Source of the DNA: Methanolobus sp. WCC4
Lineage (GTDB): Archaea; Halobacteriota; Methanosarcinia; Methanosarcinales; Methanosarcinaceae
Assembly: GCF_038022665.1 (NCBI RefSeq)
Contig: NZ_CP150629.1
Coordinates: forward strand, 1,532,480 to 1,596,479
Direction: 5' to 3'
DNA length: 64,000 bases
The position numbers were made by a program, and so were the translations under genes. The notes under the pieces were generated by a model. It saw only the letters and a program-made list of their open reading frames with translations. It was not told where the DNA came from and ran no database searches. This document shows positions 35,750-45,200 of the stretch, piece by piece; the stretch's first letter is position 1; the number at the start of each line of letters is the position of its first letter.

Positions 35750-36775
35750 ATGAATAATCTAATAATATGGTCCCTTATAGTTCTCTGTCTGATCCAGTCC
35801 GGGATATTTTCCGGTCTCACAATTGGTATGTTCGGACTCAGCCGTCTTCGTCTTGAGATCGAAGCAGAGGCTAAGAACGAGAACGCGAGAAAGGTCCTTG
35901 AACTCAGGCGCAATTCCCACCTGCTGCTTTCAACTCTTTTGTGGGGTAATGTAGGTATAAATGTTCTTCTGACATTGTTGACTGATTCGGTCATGGCTGG
36001 TGCTTCAGCTTTCATGTTCTCCACGGTCTTCATCACATTGTTCGGTGAGATCGCTCCACAGGCATATTTCACACGTAATTCACTGAGACTTGGAGCTACA
36101 CTCTCCCCACTTGTGAAATTCTACATGGTGGTGCTGTACCCGGTAGCAAAACCGTCTGCACTGCTTCTTGACATGTGGCTTGGGAAGGAGAAGATGGAAT
36201 TCTTCAAGGAACGTTCCCTTGGAATTATGCTTAAAAAGCATATAGTGTCTGAGGCTAGTGATATCGATCATCTTGAAGGTCTTGGTGCCCTGAACTTCCT
36301 TTCCATAGATGATCTTCACATAAAACAGGAAGGTTCGGTCGTCGACCCTTTGAGTATCATTTCGCTTCCTACTTACAATGGTCTTGTTATGTTTCCTTCA
36401 AAAGATGACCCGGAATTCGGTGATCTCCTTGAAAGTATGGCTTCAAGTTCAAAGAAATGGGCCATAGTGGTGGATGATACCAATGAGCCGGTACTTGCAA
36501 TAGATTCCGGTTCTTTCCTCAGGGATGCTATCTATGGAAAAAAGGAGTTCAATCCGTATCGTTACTGCCATCATCCTATCATCATACGTGACCCTGAAGA
36601 GAAGATCGGCAACGTACTCCATCGCCTGAAGGTCTATCCTGTGAATGCAGAGGATGATGTCATAGATGATGACCTGATACTTTACTGGAACAAGGAAGAT
36701 CCTGAAAAGATGATCATAACAGGGTCAGATATACTTGGTCGCCTCTTAAGAGGAATTGTTGTAAGAGTTGAGTAA
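35750..36775 (+). CDS. CNNM (DUF21) membrane protein
   Basis: This is a 341-residue protein with three or four N-terminal hydrophobic helices (residues 1-150) forming the CNNM/DUF21 transmembrane domain of the CorC-type transporters, which are linked to magnesium or cobalt efflux. The Pro-less pattern QSGIFSGLTIGMFGLSRLRLEIEAEA is characteristic. A cytoplasmic region of about 190 residues follows and appears to hold degenerate CBS-like repeats rather than clear ones. It is divergent from the glycogen synthase gene and 78 bases before a coiled-coil gene. Confidence 0.85.
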   Translation: MNNLIIWSLIVLCLIQSGIFSGLTIGMFGLSRLRLEIEAEAKNENARKVLELRRNSHLLLSTLLWGNVGINVLLTLLTDSVMAGASAFMFSTVFITLFGEIAPQAYFTRNSLRLGATLSPLVKFYMVVLYPVAKPSALLLDMWLGKEKMEFFKERSLGIMLKKHIVSEASDIDHLEGLGALNFLSIDDLHIKQEGSVVDPLSIISLPTYNGLVMFPSKDDPEFGDLLESMASSSKKWAIVVDDTNEPVLAIDSGSFLRDAIYGKKEFNPYRYCHHPIIIRDPEEKIGNVLHRLKVYPVNAEDDVIDDDLILYWNKEDPEKMIITGSDILGRLLRGIVVRVE

Positions 36776-36853
36776 GTCATTTTTTCTATTTTTAACGATA
36801 TATTTAATAACTTAAAAACTGCAAATATCTTTAGGGCTCGTGGAGGGGCTTTT

Positions 36854-37378
36854 ATGAAAGAAAATATTATCAAGATCAGAGCTGAGATTGATAAGCTCAT
36901 TGATAAAACGGGTGATGATGCAGAAATAATAGCACAGGATGTGAAGGTATCTGTAAAGGCTATTGTGGAGGAAATAAAAAGTATCGATCTTCAAGAGGAA
37001 ATGGAAAATATCTTCGAGGATATTGATGAGCTTGCCGAAAAGTCAGGTGAAAAGGGGAAAAACCTTGCTTTGAAGATAGGTGAACAACTTGATGTCCTTG
37101 CTGACAGGATAAACCTTGGAAGGAACTATGATAAGGTAAATGCAGGGATAGATTCTCTTATTGATTCAACAGGGGATGAAGCTGCAAAGATCACGGAAGA
37201 TGTGATGGATCATCTCAAAAAGATAGCGTCATCTATAGGATCAGTTGATCTTAAAGAAGATATAGAGGAAATAGCAAATAAGATGAAAGAACTTGCACAG
37301 GCTACTGGCAAGGAAGCTGAGGAAATGGCATCTGATATAAAAGAAAAGGTAAGGGACATTGGAAAGAAGAAAGAGTGA
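36854..37378 (+). CDS. Coiled-coil protein with internal duplication
   Basis: This highly charged protein of 174 residues is almost wholly alpha-helical. It consists of two repeats of about 85 residues: IDKLIDKTGDDAEIIAQDV...IKSIDLQEEMENI and IDSLIDSTGDEAAKITEDV...IGSVDLKEDIEEI. Each repeat contains a Gly-Asp break between helices, giving an LEA- or apolipoprotein-like pattern. GGAGGGG precedes the ATG at good spacing, so it is likely well translated. No membrane segment or cysteine is present. It lies between CNNM and MscS genes on one strand and may be a stress or membrane-associated protein. I do not recognise the family. Confidence 0.75.
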   Translation: MKENIIKIRAEIDKLIDKTGDDAEIIAQDVKVSVKAIVEEIKSIDLQEEMENIFEDIDELAEKSGEKGKNLALKIGEQLDVLADRINLGRNYDKVNAGIDSLIDSTGDEAAKITEDVMDHLKKIASSIGSVDLKEDIEEIANKMKELAQATGKEAEEMASDIKEKVRDIGKKKE

Positions 37379-37423
37379 TCTCTTTCTTTTCTATTTTACT
37401 ATACTGGTAAGAGTAATGATAAT

Positions 37424-38281
37424 ATGGCGTCGGATCTGCAGTATCTTACAAATTTAGATAATACACTATTGTCCTTTGGGGCAAAGGTTCTTGTGGTTAT
37501 CTTTCTGCTGGTCCTTGTCAGCATCTTTGTCGATACCCTGAAGAACAATCTTCTAAAGAAGGCAAAGACGAAGAAACAGACATCTAATATCAAATTGATG
37601 AGCCAGCTTTTCCGTTATGTGCTCTATCTTTTTATCATACTTTTTGCGACCCTCTCTTCTTCAGGTGCTCTGGCAGATTTCGGCATCTTCCTTGGTCTGT
37701 TATCAGCAGCAATTGGTTTTGCACTACAGAAACCCATGACAGGTATTGCAGCATGGATCATGGTCGTTTCAAAGAGACCTTTCGATATCGGTGACAGGAT
37801 CACAGTTGGTGATGTGAAGGGTGATGTTGTGGATATCAACCTGACACATGTGCATATCATGGAGGTTGGTGGACTTCTCGGTGATGAGGAGAATTCCGGC
37901 AGGGTGGTTATGGTGCCTAACTGGCTTCTTTTTGAGAAGAATATCATCAACTACACTTCAAACAATGATTTCGTGCTTCATAGTGTGATAGTAAATGTGA
38001 CCTATGAAAGCGATCTCGATAAGGCTATGGAAATAGCTGACCTTTCGGCACGTAAGTTCCTGGCAGGTCTTATCAGTACAAGTCCGGCAAGTCCTCATAT
38101 ACGGGTTGATTTCCAGCCAAGCGGTATAGATGTTCAGGTGAAGTATTTCTGTCCTTCCAGACAACTGCACGAATATTCATCAAAGATAACGAAAGAGATC
38201 TTTGACAGGATAAGGGTGGCTGATGATGTGGAGATAGCCTATCCGCATACAGAGGTTGTTTTCAGGAAAAAGAAAGAGTGA
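37424..38281 (+). CDS. MscS-type mechanosensitive channel, second copy
   Basis: This is a 285-residue channel of the MscS family. Hydrophobic segments lie at about residues 18-40, 62-85 and 86-115. The third, pore-lining one is Gly/Ala-rich (FGIFLGLLSAAIGFALQKPM). The conserved RPFDIGDRI begins the cytoplasmic domain. It is clearly diverged from the first MscS copy at 28810-29688 and belongs to a different subgroup. It follows the coiled-coil gene by 46 bases and converges with the P-type ATPase gene. Confidence 0.92.
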   Translation: MASDLQYLTNLDNTLLSFGAKVLVVIFLLVLVSIFVDTLKNNLLKKAKTKKQTSNIKLMSQLFRYVLYLFIILFATLSSSGALADFGIFLGLLSAAIGFALQKPMTGIAAWIMVVSKRPFDIGDRITVGDVKGDVVDINLTHVHIMEVGGLLGDEENSGRVVMVPNWLLFEKNIINYTSNNDFVLHSVIVNVTYESDLDKAMEIADLSARKFLAGLISTSPASPHIRVDFQPSGIDVQVKYFCPSRQLHEYSSKITKEIFDRIRVADDVEIAYPHTEVVFRKKKE

Positions 38282-38306
38282 TAATACAGGTCACACTGGC
38301 TAATGA

Positions 38307-41021
38307 TCACCATTTGAAATAGCGGATAACAAATTCAGAATCCTTTCTTATAGCGTATTTTCTCAGTTCATCGACACCTAGCAGGAGCAGGGCGAATGGG
38401 ACTGCGATAAGTATGTATTTCATTGATATTGCTGCTGTATTGAATATCAGGTTCACGAATGGGTTGAATATGATGAATGAAAGAATGATCAGTTCGCTGG
38501 CTATACCCAGGAGCACCATGCGGTTGCTAAGGAATCCCTTTGTGAGCACGGATTGCCTTCTTGTCTTCGATGTGAACACGTTCGCTATCTGGCATATGAT
38601 AACAGCTGCAAAGAAAGCCGTAATTGACTGCATGTAGAGCGGGTCAGAGAACGGTAGCTGCTGTCCCCATGTCCATCCTCCGTCGAATAAGACTGCAAAG
38701 TAACATGCAAATCCGGCTGCTGCCTCTATGGGTCCCTTGACACCATAGGATGTGAACAGTACCTGAGGTGTCAGAAGTTTCTCATCCCTCTTACGTGGTG
38801 GTCTTTTCATAATATCCCCTTCTCCCTTCTCAACCGCAAGCGAGAGTGCAGGAAGTATATCCGTTCCAAGGTCAATGGCAAGGATCAGCTGTACGTTCAT
38901 TGGCAGTGGCAGTGCCAGCAGTACAAAGGCTATGAAAGGAAGTATCTCCGGGATATTGCTTGTAAGGATGTAGGCTATGAATTTCTTGATATTATCAAAG
39001 ACCGTCCTTCCTTCCTCTATGGCATTTACGATAGTGGCAAAATTGTCATCCAGAAGGACCATATCCGCTGCTTCTCTTGCAACGTCGGTACCACTTCCCA
39101 TGGCAACACCCATGTCAGCATTCTTCATGGCAGGTGCATCATTGACACCGTCACCTGTCATTGTAACGATCTCACCGGCTGCCTGGAACGCCTGCACGAT
39201 CTTCAGTTTCTGAACAGGGGATGTACGTGCGAAAACAATGCTCGGAGCTTTCAGTTTTTGTGTGATCTCATCTGTCGAGAGTTTTTCAAGCTCCTCTCCT
39301 GTGATAAGTACAAGTTCTTCATGGTCGTTTGTAAGGCCAACTGTTGCAGCAATGGAACGTGCGGTAACCGGATGGTCACCTGTTATCATCACGACCTTGA
39401 TGCCTGCCCTGTGACATTTTCTGATAGCTTCCTTTGCTTCCGGTCTTGGCGGGTCCACAGCACCTGCGAAACCGAGGAAGATGAAACCATCATCATATTC
39501 ACTTGCGCTTTCAGCTTTCCTGTAAGCGAAGGCAAGTACCCTCTCGCCTTTCTTTGCCATTGAAAGATGCTCTTCTTCAAGACGCAGCTTGTCATTTTCA
39601 TCAAGTATATCCTCTTTTCCTTCAACAAGGATATGACTGCACATGTCAAGGATGACCTCTGGAGCACCCTTTAGATATGCTTCCATCTCACCGGAAGGCG
39701 TCTTGCAGATCACCTGCATCCTCTGTTTCTTTGAATCGAAAGGATACTCCTGCATCCTTGGGTAGTCATTTTTCAATTTCCCGATATCAGTGAAATTGCT
39801 TGAATAAACAAGCAGTGAGCCTTCAGTAGGGTCTCCTTTGTAACCGGGGTTCTCTTCTGTTAACCTTGAGTTATTACAGATGGTGAACACACGTAGTAAC
39901 ACATCAGGTGGAGTTTCTTTTTTCTCAACATCCAGATGTTTCGAACCTGTGTATACGGAATGGATCGACATTTTGTTCTGTGTGAGTGTTCCGGTCTTAT
40001 CGGTGCATATAACGGTAGTTGAGCCCAGTGTTTCCACTGATTCCAGTTGCTTGATCAATGCATTCCTCTTTGCCATCCTTTTGGATGCAAGGCTCAGGGA
40101 CAGGGTCACTGTGGGCAGGAGACCTTCCGGTACGTTAGCAACGATGATGCCTATGGCAAATATGAGGTTTGCAAGGAAGATATCCTGTATAAGGAAACCA
40201 ACGATGAAGAAAACAACTCCAAGGAAGATGGCTATTGCAGAGATTATCTTTATGAAATCATTAAGTTCCCGGCGAATAGGTGTGTCAACGGAAGATGTCT
40301 GTTCGGTAAGGGCTGCCAGTTTCCCTATCTGTGTATCGGAACCGGTTCCGAAGATGATCGCCTTACCATTTCCGGTCTGCACAAGTGTTCCTGAGAAAAC
40401 CATATTACGGCATTCGAGAATATTCGGATGGGTACATTCAAGTGAACGTAACTGTGGTTCTGCTTCCCCTGTTATGGGTGAGTTGTCCACTTTCAGTGAG
40501 TGTTCCTCGATGAGCCTGCCATCTGCCGGGATCTTGTCACCTTCTTCGAGGTAGATCACGTCACCGACAACCAGCTCAGTGGCCAGTATCTCTGTGATCT
40601 GACCATCACGCATTACCCTCGTCTTCGGAGGTATCAGGTTCCTGAAACTGGCCATGATCCTCTCGGCCTGATACTCCTGGATGAATGTGAAAGTACCGTT
40701 CAATACCACGACCCCGAGCAGTGCGATGGCAATGTAGATATTGCCCTGGCCGGGATCAAGCCATTCGGCAATGAAAGAGAGTATGGAACCGAACAGGAGC
40801 AGTAGTGAGAAGAAATTCCTATATTGCCTGAGATATCTGATGATAAGTTTTTCTTTTACGGTCTCTTCGAAGATGTTCCTTCCACAAAGAACTATCCTTC
40901 TGCCTGCCTCCGCAGAGGACAGACCTTCGGCTGTTCCTTTCAACCTTTCGAACATATGCTCCAGTGAGACCTTATGCTCATCACCACTGGACCTGCATTG
41001 AAAGTCCATCTCCTGTGGCAA
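38307..41021 (-). CDS. P-type cation ATPase resembling Na,K-ATPase alpha subunit (P2C)
   Basis: This ion pump of 904 residues has the P-type signature DKTGTLTQNK with the phosphorylated aspartate near residue 340, TGDGVNDAPA in the hinge, and about ten membrane helices. Membrane segment 4 reads VANVPEGLLPTVTLSLSLA and segments 5-6 read YILTSNIPEILPF and AIDLGTDILPALSLA. These match the Na,K-ATPase group, with its cation-binding Glu, Asn/Glu and two Asp residues all kept. It may export sodium or exchange sodium and potassium. No beta subunit gene is nearby. Translation may begin at TTG 41021 or ATG 41009. Confidence 0.88.
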   Translation of the reverse strand: MPQEMDFQCRSSGDEHKVSLEHMFERLKGTAEGLSSAEAGRRIVLCGRNIFEETVKEKLIIRYLRQYRNFFSLLLLFGSILSFIAEWLDPGQGNIYIAIALLGVVVLNGTFTFIQEYQAERIMASFRNLIPPKTRVMRDGQITEILATELVVGDVIYLEEGDKIPADGRLIEEHSLKVDNSPITGEAEPQLRSLECTHPNILECRNMVFSGTLVQTGNGKAIIFGTGSDTQIGKLAALTEQTSSVDTPIRRELNDFIKIISAIAIFLGVVFFIVGFLIQDIFLANLIFAIGIIVANVPEGLLPTVTLSLSLASKRMAKRNALIKQLESVETLGSTTVICTDKTGTLTQNKMSIHSVYTGSKHLDVEKKETPPDVLLRVFTICNNSRLTEENPGYKGDPTEGSLLVYSSNFTDIGKLKNDYPRMQEYPFDSKKQRMQVICKTPSGEMEAYLKGAPEVILDMCSHILVEGKEDILDENDKLRLEEEHLSMAKKGERVLAFAYRKAESASEYDDGFIFLGFAGAVDPPRPEAKEAIRKCHRAGIKVVMITGDHPVTARSIAATVGLTNDHEELVLITGEELEKLSTDEITQKLKAPSIVFARTSPVQKLKIVQAFQAAGEIVTMTGDGVNDAPAMKNADMGVAMGSGTDVAREAADMVLLDDNFATIVNAIEEGRTVFDNIKKFIAYILTSNIPEILPFIAFVLLALPLPMNVQLILAIDLGTDILPALSLAVEKGEGDIMKRPPRKRDEKLLTPQVLFTSYGVKGPIEAAAGFACYFAVLFDGGWTWGQQLPFSDPLYMQSITAFFAAVIICQIANVFTSKTRRQSVLTKGFLSNRMVLLGIASELIILSFIIFNPFVNLIFNTAAISMKYILIAVPFALLLLGVDELRKYAIRKDSEFVIRYFKW

Positions 41022-41099
41022 ATATCACCAACACTCCATCTTATGATATGTGTGTATTGGATAAAAATAGTTTTGTTTGTTGCCTTTATGACCATGGGA

Positions 41100-41765
41100 C
41101 TACTGGAACGATAAGTAGATGTTCCAGATACCAATGGTAATGAAATTAACGGCCATTGCTGCAAGCAGAAGTCCCATTAGTCTTGTGAACACCAGCATTC
41201 CGGTATATCCAAGGAACTTATAGATCCTTCTTGAGAAATGGAAAAGTACTCCTGTTATCAGGAAAGTGAGGAGGATAGCTGCTATCACCTCTCCTCTTTG
41301 CAGGACCGATACGGCACTCCCCATCAGGACTATTATGGTGGTGATGGTACCGGGTCCTGTCAGGAGAGGAAGTGCGATAGGGAATATCCATATATCACTA
41401 CGTTCCATTGATATGTCGATCTCTTTCTCTGTGACACTTTCACGGGAGACCTTTGCAAGGATCATATCGAATGCCACAACGAACAGCAGGATCCCACCGG
41501 CAACTCTCAAAGAATCGATACTCACTCCGAAGAAGTTGAGGATAATTTGTCCTGTGACTGCGAAGAATAAGGCAATTATACATGCAAGGATCACAGATTT
41601 GGATGCAAGATAATTTTTCTCATCCAGGCTCATGTCACTTGTCAATGATACAAATGTGATCACTCCGCCTACAGGACTGACTATGGCGAATAAAGAGCTG
41701 AATGCGTAGATAAAAAAAGCAAAATTGTCCGTCCTTGTCCCTCCTGTGTTACATCTTAATATCAT
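41100..41765 (-). CDS. MarC-family membrane protein
   Basis: This integral membrane protein has six hydrophobic helices (about 221 residues) of the MarC/UPF0056 family. The family's N-terminal AFSSLFAIVSPVGG and the PLLTGPGTI motif in the middle are present. Its function is not established. The frame is open to 41879, but a TATA box (CAGTATATAAATG on the minus strand, about 41877-41889) puts transcription initiation near 41857, so the start must be internal. ATG 41765 is the first suitable codon. An internal GGAGG sits just after it, which leaves some doubt. Confidence 0.82.
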   Translation of the reverse strand: MILRCNTGGTRTDNFAFFIYAFSSLFAIVSPVGGVITFVSLTSDMSLDEKNYLASKSVILACIIALFFAVTGQIILNFFGVSIDSLRVAGGILLFVVAFDMILAKVSRESVTEKEIDISMERSDIWIFPIALPLLTGPGTITTIIVLMGSAVSVLQRGEVIAAILLTFLITGVLFHFSRRIYKFLGYTGMLVFTRLMGLLLAAMAVNFITIGIWNIYLSFQ

Positions 41766-41835
41766 TTTCAAAAACAAATAAAAGTTACGGTGATAGTTTA
41801 TATGCACTTTTTTGAGTATGTGCGCAACTAAATAT

Positions 41836-41898
41836 TGGTTTACAATTGTTTGTGTAAAATCAGATTTGTTAACTATCATTTATATACTGGTTTACAAT
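41836..41898 (-). promoter_or_regulatory. marC promoter with repeated TGGTTTACAAT
   Basis: The 11-base sequence TGGTTTACAAT occurs at 41836-41846 and 41888-41898, on either side of the TATA-like element and start region of the MarC gene. Repeats flanking a promoter in this way could bind a regulator. AT-rich chance similarity is possible. Confidence 0.35.
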
Positions 41899-41990
41899 AT
41901 TGGTTGTTATTTTGTTACACAGATGAAAAATATATGCTCTGTATTTATATAGAGTACAATAACTTTATATTCTAGTAATCATAGAATGAT

Positions 41991-42110
41991 AATTTGCCAG
42001 AGAAATATTACTCTGGTGCATGGGTGTGGGTCATTTGAAAATCCATCTACTACCTCCTTCAAACTAACCACATCCCCTTTCTAAGTTACCCTGGCTTTAT
42101 GCCAGGGTCA
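41991..42110 (+). ncRNA. Candidate small RNA A with TCTACTACCTCC element
   Basis: No gene is encoded here, but the sequence looks like an independent RNA. TATA-like CTTTATATTC (41963-41972) lies about 25 bases before a 5' hairpin, CCAGAG/CTCTGG (41997-42016). A long unpaired segment follows, with TGGGTCA (42027-42033) and TCTACTACCTCC (42046-42057). A perfect 8-base hairpin ACCCTGGC/GCCAGGGT (42088-42108) closes it. The last bases of the element, ACCTCC, are complementary to archaeal ribosome-binding sites. The same TGGGTCA and TCTACTACCTCC pair occurs in candidate RNA B near 53.2 kb. There is no strong T-tract, so the 3' end is uncertain. Confidence 0.5.
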
Positions 42111-42251
42111 CTTCCCACTAAGAATTATCTTCTATTTCTTTATAATTCACGAATGCTGACCATAATGGAGGTTTACAAAAGAATGGTCAACGTGTCGTTT
42201 CGGTCAATGGTCAAAGTGACCTGCATCTCTATATAATCCTGCAACCGTCTT
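42111..42251. other. Spacer with repeated GGTCAA boxes
   Basis: This 140-base stretch between candidate RNA A and the multi-PAS kinase contains GGTCAA at 42185-42190, 42202-42207 and 42209-42214. The last forms GGTCA-N3-TGACC with 42217-42221. A good TATA-like CTCTATATAATCC follows at 42226-42238. The layout resembles a regulated promoter directed toward the 3' end of the kinase gene, that is, antisense to it. Confidence 0.35.
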
Positions 42252-45200
42252 TCAATCATTGATCGGGATCCTGAATGTAAAATTACTTCCCTTGCTTACT
42301 TTACTTTCAACCCAGATCCTTCCGCCATGTAATTCCACGATATCTTTTACAAGAGCAAGACCAAGTCCTGTTCCTGCATATCTTCTGGATATGGAAGAAT
42401 CTATCTGGCTGAAGGGTTTGAAGAGCTTTCTCTGGTCGATCGGAGATATACCGATCCCTGTGTCTATAATGGATGTCTGCAGATAGCTGCCTTTTGTTTC
42501 AGTATGAATTGTGATCCTTCCATCATTATCTGTGAATTTGATGGCATTTCCGATGAGGTTATATAAGATCTGTTTGATCTTTGATCGGTCTGCAATTATC
42601 CCCGGAAGATCATCAGGCAGGTCAATATCGACTGTCAGGTTCTTTTCTGCAGCAAGCGGACGCATTATTGTAACGACCTCATTGACGGCTGATGAGATAT
42701 CAACGATATCGAAATTCAGTTCCATCTTGCCTGCTTCGATCTTCGAGATATCGAGAATATCATTTATAAGGCTCAAAAGATGGTGTCCACTATCAGATAT
42801 ATTTTGAAGATAATGTTTCTGCTTATTATCGATCTCCCCTGCCATACCATCTACCATTGCATCTGAAAAACCGATTATAGAATTAAGTGGTGTACGCAGT
42901 TCATGGCTCATATTGGCAAGGAACTCGCTTTTTGTACGATTGGCAGTCTCAGCTTCTATCTTTGCAGTTATCATGGCCTCTTCAGCTATCACCCGGTCAG
43001 TTATATCCCTGGCTACGGTCTGTATAAGGTCCTGCTCTTCCGCTTCGAGGAATGTAGCACTCAGATCCGCATATACGATAGTTCCATCAGAACACAGCAT
43101 CCTGTTATCTCTACGGCAGTGTCCTTCTTTCCTGAGTTCTTTCATCCTTGACCGTATCTCTTCCCTGTCCTCTGGTACTGTCAGGTCCATCATCGACTTC
43201 TGTTTAAGTTCCTCTTCATTATAATCGAACATTTCACAGGCCCTTTCATTTGCTTCCAGGATCTTTCCGTTGGTATCATGTATCATTATGGCATCATTGG
43301 ACCTTTCAAAAAGGCTTCTGTATTTAGCCTCGCTCCTGGCCATCTTATCTTCGGCTTGTTTACGTTCGGTAACGTCTTCCGAGAAGAACATCATTCCACC
43401 AACGGTACCATCTGCTGCTCTCCATGGTCGTACTTCCCCACGTACCCACTGTACCCTTCCATCAATTCTCTCAAAACGTGTCTCTGCGACAGGTATAACT
43501 TCACCTTTCAAGGCCCTTCGATGCATATCTTTCCATTCTTCAGGAATTTCAGGGAACACTTCGTAGTGTGATAATCCGGTCACATCCCTGTCTCCGAGAA
43601 AATAATCCGTTTTCCAGCGACGACTTGCAGCTATGTACCGCATATTGCGATCGACCATGGCTAAGGATGCTGGTGCATTCTCTATGAACATTCTGAGCTT
43701 TTCCTCGCTCTCTCGCAGTTTATTCTCATCATTTTTGCGCTCTGTGATGTCCTGGAACGATCCTCTTACCTTCACTACCTTTTCGTCTTCTATTATTGGA
43801 TTTCCAATTGTTCTTATCCATTTATGCGTACCTTTAGCTGTGATCAATTCCAGTTCAAGGTCGTAAGGTTCACCTTTTTGTACAGCATCATGGACAGCTT
43901 TTTCAATAAGCTCTTTTGAATCAGGGGGATAGAAACTCAATCCGAATTCCACATCTGTAGAATTTAAAGGATCCAGTTCATGGATCTTTGCAACTTCCTG
44001 TGTCCATGTTCCTTTACCAGTTGATGCATCAAATTCCCATCCTCCTATCTTTGCAATGATCCCAACTTCAGTTAGGAGAGCTTCACTCTCGCGTAAGTCC
44101 TCTTCTGCCTTTTTCTGCTCGGTAATATCCCTGAACTCAACAACCCTTACCTGCTTTCCTTTGTATGGTATGTTCCTTGCTTCCAGTCTGAGGGGATACT
44201 CGCTGCCATCTTTGCGACGTCCCATTGCTTCATACGGTTTCTCGTAACCTGCAAGGATATTGGTCATTACCCTGTCCCTGTGACTTTCAGCTATTAGCAG
44301 CAATCCGTCCATTCCTATCAGTTCTTCCCGCGAGTAACCGGTAATTTCAGAAAGACCCAGGTTACATTCAAGGATCTTCCCTTTATCGTGAATGGTGATG
44401 CCACCAAAAGATGCGTTATGTAATGCTTTGAACCGTTCTTCACTTTCTTTGAGTGCGATCTCAGCTTCTTTTCGTTCAGTAATGTCTTCTGAGAAAATTA
44501 TGATGCCACCAATGGTGTCATCGGCCTTCTTCCATGGTCTTACCTCCCAACGTGTCCAGCGTATGGTTCCGTCAGGAAGTTCGAAGCTATTTCCATCGTT
44601 TCGAATAACTTCTCCTTTAAGGGCACGCTTGTGTGCGGCTTTGATCTCATCAGGCAAGTATGACATTACATCATAATGTTTCATTCCGATGGTATCTATG
44701 TCATCAAAACCGAAGTAATCATTCCATCGCTGACTTACGGCTACATGTCTTAGATCATTATCCAGCATTAATAGTTCTACTGGCGCATGCTCGATCAGAA
44801 TTCTTAGTTTTTCCTCGTTATCACGCAATTTGTTCTCAGCATTATTGCGTTCTTCCTCGGTATTTTTCCTTTCAGTAATATTGGATGTGGTTCCAACCAT
44901 CCGATAAGTCCTGTTTCCTGTCGGACTGGAAGAACCCTGAGAGTTAACCCATGTAGTTCTTCCATCGTCTGACAAAACCCTGTACTCGACATCTATCGGA
45001 GTTTTTGGGTTTTCAAATGCAAGTTTCAATTTATCCTGCACCTTTTCCATATCATCCGGATGTATATGTGTAAAATAACATTCCCAGTCAGTTCCTATGG
45101 TGCCCTCGGGGAAACCCAGCATTTTATCCATTGGTTTGGAAATGTAAGTTTGTGCTGCATTTCCTGTATCATCAAAATCAGCTTTCCAGATAACGGTATC

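Noticed and set aside
39880-40554. Plus-strand reading frame of 224 codons opposite the P-type ATPase
   Set aside because: It mirrors the conserved ATPase sequence, has no ribosome site and shows no domain.
42015-42057. Minus-strand 12-codon peptide behind GGAGGTAGTAG
   Set aside because: The peptide is tiny, and the second copy of the element near 53.2 kb has no start codon behind it, so the shared feature is better explained as plus-strand RNA.
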